Part shown: positions 40,906 to 49,247 of the stretch, one piece after another | How positions within the stretch are numbered: position 1 is the first letter of the stretch | How the letters are laid out: the number at the start of each line of letters is the position of its first letter | NCBI GenBank assembly: GCA_013327885.1 | Contig: JABUMY010000002.1 | Span: 372,001-436,000 of the forward strand | DNA from: Flavisolibacter longurius | GTDB taxonomy: Bacteria; Bacteroidota; Bacteroidia; Chitinophagales; Chitinophagaceae | Direction: 5' to 3' | DNA length: 64,000 bases | The notes under the pieces: model-generated | Database searches by the model: none | What the model saw: only the letters and a program-made list of their open reading frames with translations | What the model was told of the DNA's origin: nothing | Made by a program: the position numbers and the translations under genes

Positions 40906-42932
40906 TTCATCTCTCCCAGCTTTTTCTGCAGCGAGAACATTTCATCCCGCAGCCGGGCCGCTTCCATAAAGTCCATGTCTCTTGCTGCTTTTTCCATTTC
41001 TTTTTTCGTTGAAGAGATTTTCTTTTCGAGCTGTGGAATGGTGCTGTATTCGGCGCCGTCTTCTGCCGCTTTTGATACCGGAATTTCATCTACCGCATAC
41101 GGCGAATCGGGGTCGTAACCTTTGATGTCCAGCACCGATGTTTGTCCCATGATCTGCTCGATGGATTTTTTTACCGTTCGTGGCGTAATGCCATGCTTCA
41201 GGTTGTACGCCACCTGCTTTTCGCGGCGCCGGTTGGTCTCGTCCATCGTACGCTGCATGCTTTCGGTGATCTTATCCGCATAAAAAATGACAAGTCCTTC
41301 AACGTTTCGGGCCGCACGGCCGGCGGTTTGCGTCAGCGATCGTTCGTTGCGTAAAAAGCCTTCTTTGTCGGCATCCAGTATCGCCACCAGCGAAACCTCC
41401 GGCAGGTCCAGACCTTCCCGCAGCAGGTTCACACCTACCAGCACATCGATCTTTCCCAGGCGCAGGTCACGCAAAATCACCACCCTCTCCAAGGCATCAA
41501 TATCGCTGTGGATATAGCGGCTTTTGATATCGATGCGTTTGAGGTATTTATCCATTTCTTCGGCCATGCGTTTGGTCAGCGTAGTCACCAGCACACGGTC
41601 GCCTTTTTTCACCCGCTTGTCAATTTCATCCAGCAGGTCATCGATCTGGTTAACGGAAGGCCGCACTTCAATGGGCGGCTCCAGCAGGCCGGTCGGACGA
41701 ACGACCTGCTCCGCTACCACCCCACCGGTTTGCTCCAGTTCATAATCACCCGGCGTGGCGCTAACGTACACTACCTGGTTCAACAGGTGTTCAAATTCAT
41801 GAAAATTCAAGGGACGGTTGTCCAGTGCCGATGGCAGGCGAAAGCCATAATCCACCAGCGTTATTTTGCGGCTGCGGTCACCACCGTACATACCGCTCAC
41901 CTGCGGAACGGTTTGGTGGCTTTCGTCGATCATGCAAACAAAATCCTTGGGAAAATAATCCAGCAAACAGAAAGGACGTGTACCGGGTTTGCGCCGGTCG
42001 AAAAAGCGGGAATAGTTTTCAATACCGTTACAAAAACCCAACTCACGGATCATCTCCAGGTCATACTCCACTCTTTCTTTCAGTCGCTGCGCTTCAATAA
42101 ACTTGCCTACGCTTTTAAAATACTCCACCTGCGCATTCATTTCATCCTGTATCTCGTAGATCACATTCTGGATCATGTCCTTTGGTGCCACATAAAGATT
42201 GGCCGGGAAGATGGCTGCATTATCCAACTTGCCGATGCGCTTACTCGTTTGCACATCGATGCTTTCGATCTCTTCGATCTCATCACCAAAGAACGTTACG
42301 CGGTAACCAAAATCAACATAGGGTAGATTAATGTCAACCGTATCGCCTTTTACCCGGAATGTACCGCGTGTAAATTCAATGGAGGTGCGGTTGTACAGCG
42401 AATTAACCAGGGAATGCAAAAATCCCTGCCGCGACAGTACATCGCCTTTGGCAATGCGGATGATCCCGCTTTCGTAGTCGGTAGGATTCCCCATACCATA
42501 GATACAACTCACCGAAGCCACCACGATGATATCCCTTCTTCCCGACAGCAGAGACGTTGTGGCCCGAAGCCGCAGCTTGTCCAGCTCTTCGTTGATGTTG
42601 AGGTCTTTTTCAATGTAGGTATCGGTGGTGGGCAAATAAGCTTCGGGTTGGTAATAATCGTAATACGAAACAAAATACTCCACTGCATTCTCAGGGAAGA
42701 ATTGTTTGAACTCGCCATACAACTGCGCCACCAGGGTTTTGTTGTGGGTAAGGATCAAGGTTGGCCTTTGCACGTTTTTGATGACGTTGGCCATGGTGAA
42801 TGTTTTACCCGATCCGGTTACACCCAGCAATACCTGGTGCTTTTCGCCACGAAAAATACCTTCGGTTAATTCATTGATCGCTGTTGGCTGATCGCCTGCC
42901 GGCTGGTAGGGAGCCTGTAGTTGAAATTTCAT
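40899..42932 (-). CDS. uvrB: Excinuclease ABC subunit B
   Basis: 677 aa, usual length. Walker A LLGVTGSGKTFTMANVI, beta-hairpin FVSYYDYYQPEAYLPTTDTY, Walker B/DESH CMIDESHQTVPQVSGMYGGD, helicase motifs VLVTTLTKRMAEEMDKYLKR and LREGLDLPEVSLVAILDADK, and a C-terminal UVR motif (about 640-675; LEKKISSTKKEMEKAARDMD). UvrB verifies DNA damage and holds UvrA and UvrC in nucleotide excision repair. Alone on the minus strand; uvrA and uvrC are not in the window. Confidence 0.97.
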   Translation of the reverse strand: MKFQLQAPYQPAGDQPTAINELTEGIFRGEKHQVLLGVTGSGKTFTMANVIKNVQRPTLILTHNKTLVAQLYGEFKQFFPENAVEYFVSYYDYYQPEAYLPTTDTYIEKDLNINEELDKLRLRATTSLLSGRRDIIVVASVSCIYGMGNPTDYESGIIRIAKGDVLSRQGFLHSLVNSLYNRTSIEFTRGTFRVKGDTVDINLPYVDFGYRVTFFGDEIEEIESIDVQTSKRIGKLDNAAIFPANLYVAPKDMIQNVIYEIQDEMNAQVEYFKSVGKFIEAQRLKERVEYDLEMIRELGFCNGIENYSRFFDRRKPGTRPFCLLDYFPKDFVCMIDESHQTVPQVSGMYGGDRSRKITLVDYGFRLPSALDNRPLNFHEFEHLLNQVVYVSATPGDYELEQTGGVVAEQVVRPTGLLEPPIEVRPSVNQIDDLLDEIDKRVKKGDRVLVTTLTKRMAEEMDKYLKRIDIKSRYIHSDIDALERVVILRDLRLGKIDVLVGVNLLREGLDLPEVSLVAILDADKEGFLRNERSLTQTAGRAARNVEGLVIFYADKITESMQRTMDETNRRREKQVAYNLKHGITPRTVKKSIEQIMGQTSVLDIKGYDPDSPYAVDEIPVSKAAEDGAEYSTIPQLEKKISSTKKEMEKAARDMDFMEAARLRDEMFSLQKKLGEMKT

Positions 42933-43254
42933 TGTGAAGACCTCAAATTTACGGAAGGAAACACCGCAAGCGGCGTGCTAAATTGTTAAGCCTGTTGCCC
43001 CAAAATTTTGCGGCAAACGGCAATTTGTTGTGTTGAACGACTTGTTTGGCAAAGCCTTTGTTTCTTACGCTTATAGAAGAAATTGTGGTAATGGATCTGG
43101 CCGCTGACAGGAATGAATAAGTATGAAAAACCAACCACACCCTTTGAAAGTACATCCGCACTTGTGAAACAAGCGCAACTCAAATGCGACGCTAACGTAG
43201 CCGTACATAAAAAATCCCGCTGTCGAGCGGGATTTTTCTATATAGGGAAGTTTG
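42933..43254. other. 322-bp intergenic region between uvrB and recA
   Basis: No gene seen; small ORFs on both strands lack family features. It contains the recA terminator (43210-43237) and a short CCGCAAGCGG hairpin near the uvrB start. No LexA-type box is recognised. Confidence 0.6.
43208..43240. terminator. recA terminator
   Basis: AAAAATCCCGCT / AGCGGGATTTTT, 12-bp perfect stem with a 4-nt loop, 18 bp after the recA stop. Confidence 0.93.
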
Positions 43255-44256
43255 TTACGCTGTTTGCAGGTCAGAGATCTTTTCGCGGATCTTTGTTTCC
43301 AGCTCATTCGACAATTCGGGGTTGTCCTTCAGCAATTGCTTCACTGCTTCACGGCCCTGGCCAAGCTTGTTTTCGTTATAGCTAAACCAGCTACCGCTTT
43401 TGTTGATAATGCCCATTTCCACACCCATGTCAAGGATCTCACCAATCTTGGAAATGCCTTCGCCAAACACAAGGTCAAATTCGGCCGTACGGAACGGAGG
43501 CGCCACTTTATTCTTCACCACTTTTACTTTTACGCGGTTACCAATGGCTTCGTCACCGTCTTTGATCTGCGTCATACGACGGATATCCAATCGAACGGAT
43601 GCATAGAACTTCAGGGCATTACCACCGGTTGTGGTTTCGGGGTTACCGAACATCACACCGATCTTTTCACGCAACTGGTTAATGAAAATACAGATGGTGT
43701 TTGTTTTAGAAATGGTAGCCGTCAGCTTACGCAGGGCCTGCGACATCAAACGGGCTTGTAAACCCATTTTAGAGTCACCCATTTCACCTTCCAACTCACC
43801 TTTTGGTACCAGTGCGGCTACGGAATCGATCACCACTACATCCAGCGCACCGGAAAGGATCAGACGGTCGGCAATTTCCAGCGCCTGCTCACCGTAATCG
43901 GGTTGAGAGATCAGTAAGTTATCGATGTCAACGCCCAGCTTTTGCGCATAAGCGCTGTCAAAAGCATGTTCGGCATCAATGATCGCACACATGCCGCCTT
44001 TCTTCTGCGCTTCGGCAATCACATGCGTGGCAATGGTTGTTTTACCGGAGCTTTCCGGGCCGTAAATCTCTACCACGCGGCCACGGGGCAGGCCACCGAT
44101 GCCAAGGGCGGCATCCAGGCCGATAGAACCGGTAGAAACCACCTCCTGTGTTTGCTCTCCGCGTTCGTTCATCATCATCACACTGCCCTTTCCAAAGTCT
44201 TTGTCAATTTTATCAATGGTTAGTTTCAGTGCTTTTAATTTTTCAGCGTTTGACAT
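43255..44256 (-). CDS. recA: Recombinase A
   Basis: 333 aa. Walker [21 protein letters not shown], Walker [21 protein letters not shown], loop L1/L2 with the [20 protein letters not shown] stretch. Homologous recombination and repair. Short, basic C-terminus ([12 protein letters not shown]) lacks the long acidic tail found in proteobacterial RecA. A TAACTTTA -7-like box is at 44297-44304 on the minus strand. No recX follows. Confidence 0.97.
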   Translation of the reverse strand: MSNAEKLKALKLTIDKIDKDFGKGSVMMMNERGEQTQEVVSTGSIGLDAALGIGGLPRGRVVEIYGPESSGKTTIATHVIAEAQKKGGMCAIIDAEHAFDSAYAQKLGVDIDNLLISQPDYGEQALEIADRLILSGALDVVVIDSVAALVPKGELEGEMGDSKMGLQARLMSQALRKLTATISKTNTICIFINQLREKIGVMFGNPETTTGGNALKFYASVRLDIRRMTQIKDGDEAIGNRVKVKVVKNKVAPPFRTAEFDLVFGEGISKIGEILDMGVEMGIINKSGSWFSYNENKLGQGREAVKQLLKDNPELSNELETKIREKISDLQTA

Positions 44257-44694
44257 GTTTATGATTTTGATTTTTTTTGTGAGTAGAATGGTGATTTAAA
44301 GTTAGGCTTTTTCAACAGCCATCCTATTTTTTTATTGAAGTGTAAAGCTAATGATTTTAGCAAAAACGGGGACAAAAAAATGCCTGTTTTATACCTAAGA
44401 TAAGGTTAAAGAAAAGGGGTGATTTTATAGGAGTAAAACGGCCGTTTTGCTGCTGTATTTTGGACTGTGTTCAGCGTAATTTGCCATCCTATAAACGAAG
44501 CAAGGCTTTGCTAGTTTTGTAACGCGATTCAACCCCAAACAATTGCCTCCCGTTGCCCCTGCTCCTCCAGCGAATTGGGGAATTTATTTTTTGCTTTTTC
44601 CCAATTTCAGCAGAAGCCTACGCAGCGCTTGCCGCCCCTTTTTGCTCTTAGCTCTAATGGCACAGTTTTTCATTCTTTATAGCAGCCGTTTTTC
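44257..44694. other. 438-bp intergenic region between divergent recA and lipoprotein genes
   Basis: No gene seen. AT-rich recA upstream (to about 44420) with a TAACTTTA box at 44297-44304 (minus). On the plus strand, TAGTTTTG at 44512-44519 matches TAnnTTTG, but would give a 5' leader near 170 nt before the gene at 44695. No riboswitch architecture recognised. Confidence 0.55.
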
Positions 44695-45501
44695 ATGCGT
44701 AACCTGATCTTCTATACTTGTCTTTTCCTTTTTTCCTGTGGCCTGGAGCCAAAGGAAAAAGAGCGTACGGTTTCTTTTTCAGCCGATACGGTGGCCACCA
44801 CCTCGCCGGTAACGTCCACTGCTGACACTGATGTAAGCTTTGCAAGAGATACAGCTACTGCAACGATACCCAAACGCACACCGGTAAAAAGGCCTTCGGG
44901 CACGTACGAATTTTTGTTGCCCGACGAAAACGGCACGACCATTCTTCATACCATTGCTTTTTATCCTGGCACGTTCCGGCTACAGGAGACCTACAACCAC
45001 GACAGCATTGTGGTAACGGAAGGCACCTGGGCACCGACCCGTGATTTTATCTGGCTGTACAAAGACCAGGTGGTTCGCGGCCGCTATACCTGGAAGGGTG
45101 ATACGCTGCAGTACTTCAACCCCGGAAGCAAGAAGATGTTTGCCCTGAACAAACTGACCCCGGTAACGACAAATGCCGTTTGGCAAACCAAAAAGCGGGA
45201 AGGACAACAGCTTTACGGTGTTGGCACCGAACCTTTCTGGAGCGTAGCGATCACCAAAGATGATTCGTTGGTAGTGAACATGCCCGACTGGAAAGCGCCC
45301 CTGCGGGCCAAGATCACCGGGTTAAGCGCCGGTGACGACAGTACCGTGTTCCGTGCCGGCAATGACTCCATCCGGCTGGTTGTGTATCCTTATTTCTGCA
45401 GCGATGGCATGAGCGATTTTTTGTACACAAGGCGCTTGTCGCTGGTGTACAAGGGACAGGCTTACCAGGGCTGCGGCGAATTTCTCCGCGCCGCACATTA
45501 G
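44695..45501 (+). CDS. Lipoprotein with NlpE-like and COG3650-type domains
   Basis: 268 aa. Lipobox LFLFSCG (Cys15). A Ser/Thr-rich linker (about 30-65), an NlpE-like half (about 67-160; SGTYEFLLPDENGTTILHTI, LQETYNHDSIVVTEGTWAPT), and a C-terminal COG3650-type half (about 175-265; YGVGTEPFWSVAITKDDSLV, CSDGMSDFLYTRRL, YQGCGEF). NlpE homologues respond to copper and envelope stress; COG3650 function is unknown. The pairing of both in one lipoprotein is seen in Bacteroidetes and Proteobacteria. Followed 84 bp later by a GYF_2 gene. Confidence 0.82.
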   Translation: MRNLIFYTCLFLFSCGLEPKEKERTVSFSADTVATTSPVTSTADTDVSFARDTATATIPKRTPVKRPSGTYEFLLPDENGTTILHTIAFYPGTFRLQETYNHDSIVVTEGTWAPTRDFIWLYKDQVVRGRYTWKGDTLQYFNPGSKKMFALNKLTPVTTNAVWQTKKREGQQLYGVGTEPFWSVAITKDDSLVVNMPDWKAPLRAKITGLSAGDDSTVFRAGNDSIRLVVYPYFCSDGMSDFLYTRRLSLVYKGQAYQGCGEFLRAAH

Positions 45502-45585
45502 CGATCCTTTAGCGAAAACAGGCATACGATTCCCGCTTTTTCTGCGTTATCCCGTTATCATCCCTCAACTGAAAAAACGGAACGT

Positions 45586-46839
45586 ATGCAAAAGATCTAC
45601 GTCCTCCTGCGCAACGACCAACAAACAGGCCCTTACAGCCTCGAAGAAATTATTCAATTTGACCTCAAGCCTTATGACCTGATATGGATCCAGGGCCGCA
45701 GTGCCGGCTGGTACTACCCGCAGGAAATTGCCGCGCTTCATCCCTACCTCTCTTTTCTTCCTAAAAAAGCGGCAACGGTTGCCGAAGCCAAACCGCCATT
45801 TGTAGCGCCGCCGGTTTCCACCCACAAGGAGGAAAGCCCCGTTGTGGCTCCTTCTCCCCGCTATACACCGGAGGAGCCGGTGTACAAAGCGCCATTGTCT
45901 TCTTCACCCGCAGCCCTGGAAGAAGCCGTGTTTGCACAGTTTCAACAAGCACCGGCAAAAGAACCGTTTGTGGCAGCTCCTTCAGCAGCACTGGCGAAAA
46001 AAAGAGGCGTCAGCCCTGTATTGGTAGGAATTACCACGGTGCTGATCGTAGGTAGCGTGTTTACGGCTTCCTGGATGCTGAACAGGGGTGATATAGCGGC
46101 GGCACAAACGCTTAGCGAAGTTGTCAGCAACTTCCCGGTACAGGAAGACGTGCAGGCCGAAGAGAAACAGGCTACGGTAGTTGTGTCACCGTCAAAGCCC
46201 GCTTCACAAAAAGACCGGCGCCGCACCGTTTTGCCGCCTGTTGAAAATAAAAGACCAAACGCCGGGATAGAAAAAGAGACGGCTACGATAAGCAACGATC
46301 AAGCCCAGGAAATGGAGATGGGACCTGTTGCCACACCACCGGACGGATTCCCGGCAACGATCCATACCGAAAGTGAAGGTGAAGCAAAAACAGGTGCGTC
46401 AGAGACAGCAGTACCAGGGGAGAAAAAGAAAAAGCTGCGGGATAAGATCTTTGACATTTTCCGCAAAAAGCCAGAGGAGACCAAGCAGGAAGAAACCAGT
46501 TCTGCAGAAACAGTTCCCGGTGAACGCACGGCCACTCGCAGGGATGTAGGCAGTGACCTGGCGCAGCTAGTGCATGTACGGTTTATTGTTCCCAACGAAT
46601 GGATGATGGGCATTCACGGGGCAAAGGCCACCCTGGTGAACCGCAGCAGCGAAACCATCCAGAAAGCAACAATTGAAGTGCAGTATTTTGACGATGACAA
46701 CCAGTTACTGCAGAAAAAAATGATAAGCTTTGAGAAAGTCGGCGAAAAGGAATCCAAGACCATCCCCATCCCCGATCATCCCACCGCCACCAGGGTTGAT
46801 TACAGCGTGATATCAGCAAGTGGCAAACCGGCAGCCTGA
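45586..46839 (+). CDS. GYF_2 (DUF4339)-domain membrane protein
   Basis: 417 aa. N-terminal GYF_2 domain (about 3-52): YVLLRNDQQTGPYSLEEIIQ, LIWIQGRSAGWYYPQEI. A Pro/Ala-rich linker, one transmembrane helix (about 141-164, VLVGITTVLIVGSVFTASWM), a low-complexity acidic/Lys-rich region, then a C-terminal beta-rich module (about 325-415; VHVRFIVPNEWMMGIHGAKA, TLVNRSSETIQKATIEVQYF) like a FxLYD-type immunoglobulin fold. Topology: GYF inside, C-term module outside. Function unknown. Confidence 0.8.
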   Translation: MQKIYVLLRNDQQTGPYSLEEIIQFDLKPYDLIWIQGRSAGWYYPQEIAALHPYLSFLPKKAATVAEAKPPFVAPPVSTHKEESPVVAPSPRYTPEEPVYKAPLSSSPAALEEAVFAQFQQAPAKEPFVAAPSAALAKKRGVSPVLVGITTVLIVGSVFTASWMLNRGDIAAAQTLSEVVSNFPVQEDVQAEEKQATVVVSPSKPASQKDRRRTVLPPVENKRPNAGIEKETATISNDQAQEMEMGPVATPPDGFPATIHTESEGEAKTGASETAVPGEKKKKLRDKIFDIFRKKPEETKQEETSSAETVPGERTATRRDVGSDLAQLVHVRFIVPNEWMMGIHGAKATLVNRSSETIQKATIEVQYFDDDNQLLQKKMISFEKVGEKESKTIPIPDHPTATRVDYSVISASGKPAA

Positions 46840-46870
46840 TGGTGAGTGGTGAATGGTCAGTGGTGAGTAT
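46840..46870. repeat. Word-like repeat, GAGTGGTGAATGGTCAGTGG family (copy A4)
   Basis: Starts at the TGA stop of the GYF_2 gene and extends into the last codons of the minus-strand four-helix gene (DDTHH tail). Paired with an inverted copy A5 on the other side of that gene. Confidence 0.85.
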
Positions 46871-47225
46871 CGTCACTGCCGATCATGCCGCATAATATTT
46901 TAAAGGTTTTGACAAGCTTTTCTCCAAGAGGGGTCAATTCCTCATTCGAACAATAGTTTAACGAAAGGGCAATATCGAAGGCTGTGTCAACTTCAATCAC
47001 TGAGCCTCTGGCAACTTCATAAAAACGTTTGCGTTCCGGTAACGACTTTCGGGAGCAACCTTCTGCCACATTCAAATGTGTAGAAAGGGCAGCACGCCGT
47101 ATTTGCGATGTCATTGCAAACTTTTCTTCCGCCGGAAAGCTTTTGGTTGCTTTGTAGCATTCCAGCACAAACGATTTGGAAGTTTCGAAAACATCGAGCT
47201 TCGTATGCGCTAACTGTAAAAACAT
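46857..47225 (-). CDS. Four-helix-bundle protein (23S rRNA-intervening-sequence family)
   Basis: 122 aa from MFLQLAHTKLDV. Motifs typical of the S23/four-helix family: LDVFETSKSFVLECYKATKS, FAMTSQIRRAALSTHLNVAE, GCSRKSLPERKRFYEVARGS, VIEVDTAFDIALSLNYCS. In other bacteria these are encoded inside 23S rRNA genes or as Avd-like accessory proteins of retroelements; here it is free-standing and no reverse transcriptase lies nearby. Its last codons come from an adjoining repeat. Function unknown. Confidence 0.85.
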   Translation of the reverse strand: MFLQLAHTKLDVFETSKSFVLECYKATKSFPAEEKFAMTSQIRRAALSTHLNVAEGCSRKSLPERKRFYEVARGSVIEVDTAFDIALSLNYCSNEELTPLGEKLVKTFKILCGMIGSDDTHH

Positions 47226-47251
47226 AAGCAGTGGTTTGTATAAAGTTAACA

Positions 47252-47301
47252 AACTCACCACTCACCACTCACCACTCACCATTCACCATTCACCATTCAC
47301 C
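47252..47301. repeat. Word-like repeat, inverted GTGGTGAATGG family (copy A5)
   Basis: CTCACCACTCACCACTCACC then ATTCACCATTCACCATTCAC, tandem 9-10-nt units ending exactly at the stop of the LytTR gene (47301). Reverse complement of A4. Confidence 0.85.
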
Positions 47302-48023
47302 TATTGGATCATCTTATTCCGGATAATATCCATCAGGTCCGATTTGTAGCTTTCACCAATAAGGATTTCTTCTTTTACATCTTTCAGGCGCAGCAGGTTG
47401 CCTTCAATGCCGGTGATCTTGGCAACGGGAATGATAAAGGATTTGTGCACCCGCAGAAACGCTTTTTGCGGCAGGCGTTCTTCCAGCTCTTTCATGCTGG
47501 TGTACACAAGCGTTTTCTTTTGCGCACAGTGAATGGCCACGTAGTTCTTCATGCCTTCGATATAGTCAATATCGGCGAGGTTGATCTTAAGAAGCTTTCC
47601 CTTTGATTCTGTTTTGACGAAAATATAATCGTCTTCGGGCTGGATGGTTTCGGCGGCCACGCTTCCTTCTTCTTTGCCCTGCGCTACTTTTTGGACCGCC
47701 TGTAAAAACCGGGCAAAGCGGATGGGCTTGAGCAGGTAGTCCACCACACCCAGCTCGTAGCTTTCCAGCGCAAACTCGCTGTAGGCCGTGGTTAAAATTA
47801 CTTTGGCGTTGCCCTGTATGGCTTTGATAAAATCGATCCCCGAAAGTTCCGGCATTTGAATGTCCAGGAAGATCAGCTCAATGTTGTGATCGTTGAGAAG
47901 CCGCAGGGCCTCAACAGGATTGGTGGTGGAAGCAGAAAGGTGCAGAAAAGGGGTCTGGCTGATGTAATGCTTTAGAATATCAATGGCATGCTGTTCATCA
48001 TCTACTATCAGGCAATTGATCAT
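47301..48023 (-). CDS. LytTR-family response regulator
   Basis: 240 aa. Receiver domain with acidic pocket in LIVDDEQHAIDIL and phospho-acceptor Asp in IELIFLDIQMPELSG (about 54), followed by a LytTR DNA-binding domain (about 137-238; DDYIFVKTESKGKLLKINLA, ADIDYIEGMKNYVAIHC, FLRVHKSFIIPVAKI). It overlaps the kinase gene by 26 bp. Targets unknown. Confidence 0.94.
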   Translation of the reverse strand: MINCLIVDDEQHAIDILKHYISQTPFLHLSASTTNPVEALRLLNDHNIELIFLDIQMPELSGIDFIKAIQGNAKVILTTAYSEFALESYELGVVDYLLKPIRFARFLQAVQKVAQGKEEGSVAAETIQPEDDYIFVKTESKGKLLKINLADIDYIEGMKNYVAIHCAQKKTLVYTSMKELEERLPQKAFLRVHKSFIIPVAKITGIEGNLLRLKDVKEEILIGESYKSDLMDIIRNKMIQ

Positions 48024-49134
48024 ACGCTTTAATGATTAGTTCCGTGGTGTAAAATTCGGCTTCGTCACGCACATTCAGCGAATAATTGCGACCGTAAGTA
48101 AGGTCCAGTTGTTTTTTGATGTTATCCAGCCCAATGCCCGTAGAGATTTCCTTGGGTCCGGCCTTTTTATGGTTGCGACAGAAAAAATGCATTTGTCCTT
48201 CCCGCATATCCAGCCGGATGTCGATGGGCGTTTGCGTGTTTTTCAGATCGCCGTGCTTAAAGGCATTTTCTACAATGGTAATGAGCACAAAAGGCACAAT
48301 GGTAGCGCCGTTCACCACGCCGTTCACATCAAACCTTACATGCAGGTTGTTGGAGAAACGAAGCTGGTTGATCTTGATAACATTGCGTACGTGTTCAATT
48401 TCATCTTTCAGCGCCACGCGGCCGTCCTTGGCGGCAGGGCCCAGGGCATAGCGCATAATATCAGAAAGCGTCAGGATGCCCTCGGAAAGTTCGGCAGAAT
48501 AGGGAAGGGATTTGGCGTATAAAAAATTCAGCGTGTTGTGCAGAAAGTGCGGGTTGATCTGCGCCTTCAGGAAGTTGAGGTTAGCCTGTGATTTCTCCAC
48601 CTCAAGTTGCATTTTTTGCTCTTCCAGCACTTTGCGGTGCTTGCGTTCATCGCGGAGGTAAGTAAGGTAGGCAATGAGTAGCGAAGAGCCAATAATAAAA
48701 AGCGACGACAGCAGGTAAGAAAAGATCATGATGCCCATGGTCATCTCGTCTTCAGTGGGCCGGTTACCCACCGAAAACTGGAACTTGGACGCCTTCATGA
48801 AATAAAAACTAACCGAATAATAAGCAGCCAGCAGTAAATAGCCAATCACCGCTGGTTTCACAAACTTTATTGGTTTGTCTTTGCCCGCAAAAAAGCGGTA
48901 AAAAAGATTGAGGGTAACATAATAGAATACGGAAAAAAACAGGATACTGGCTACCTGGCTAATCAGGTTATAGGTACTGAATATTTTTTCCCAGTTTGGA
49001 CCGGTGTTCATGGCCGGCGAAATGTACATGGCCACCAGCCCTACCACGGTAAAAAACAGGTAGATCCCTGTGGACACCCAGAACACACGGCCGTAACTAA
49101 AGCGTCTTTTCAAAAGCAAGGTGGAGATATTCAT
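47998..49134 (-). CDS. LytS-type sensor histidine kinase
   Basis: 378 aa. Four transmembrane helices (about 18-38, 53-73, 90-108, 127-150), a coiled coil (160-190), the His_kinase domain with QINPHFLHNTLNFLYAKSLP (the phospho-acceptor His) and a HATPase region IVENAFKHGD, STGIGLDNIKKQLDLTYG. It partners with the LytTR regulator downstream through a 26-bp overlap. The sensed signal is likely membrane-related. A GTTTGACGT repeat pair lies just upstream. Confidence 0.93.
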   Translation of the reverse strand: MNISTLLLKRRFSYGRVFWVSTGIYLFFTVVGLVAMYISPAMNTGPNWEKIFSTYNLISQVASILFFSVFYYVTLNLFYRFFAGKDKPIKFVKPAVIGYLLLAAYYSVSFYFMKASKFQFSVGNRPTEDEMTMGIMIFSYLLSSLFIIGSSLLIAYLTYLRDERKHRKVLEEQKMQLEVEKSQANLNFLKAQINPHFLHNTLNFLYAKSLPYSAELSEGILTLSDIMRYALGPAAKDGRVALKDEIEHVRNVIKINQLRFSNNLHVRFDVNGVVNGATIVPFVLITIVENAFKHGDLKNTQTPIDIRLDMREGQMHFFCRNHKKAGPKEISTGIGLDNIKKQLDLTYGRNYSLNVRDEAEFYTTELIIKAYDQLPDSR

Positions 49135-49150
49135 ATAGGGATACTTCTAA

Positions 49151-49241
49151 GTGAGACGTCAAACGTCAAACGTGGGACGGGTCTTCGATCGATTGTAAGA
49201 TGTCGTTCCTGTTTCACGTTTGACGTTTGCCATTTCACGTT
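49151..49241. repeat. Inverted word-like repeat, GACGTCAAACGTCAAACGT family (copy B2)
   Basis: GAGACGTCAAACGTCAAACG (49153-49172) is answered by GTTTCACGTTTGACGTTTGC (49211-49230) in the opposite orientation; the pair spans the LytS/receptor gap. Confidence 0.8.
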
Positions 49242-49247
49242 GCTTAA

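Noticed and set aside
42966-42980. Sigma-54-like box (minus, TAGCACGCCGCTTGC) upstream of uvrB
   Set aside because: The first base of the essential GG is A, and a housekeeping repair gene is not a usual RpoN target; correct 10-nt spacing alone is not enough.
44512-44519. TAGTTTTG -7 box as promoter of the NlpE-like lipoprotein gene
   Set aside because: It would give a leader of about 170 nt and no -33 TTG at the right distance; mentioned in the gap entry only.
46857-47225. Diversity-generating retroelement, because the four-helix protein resembles Avd
   Set aside because: No reverse transcriptase, template repeat or variable target protein is seen in the window.
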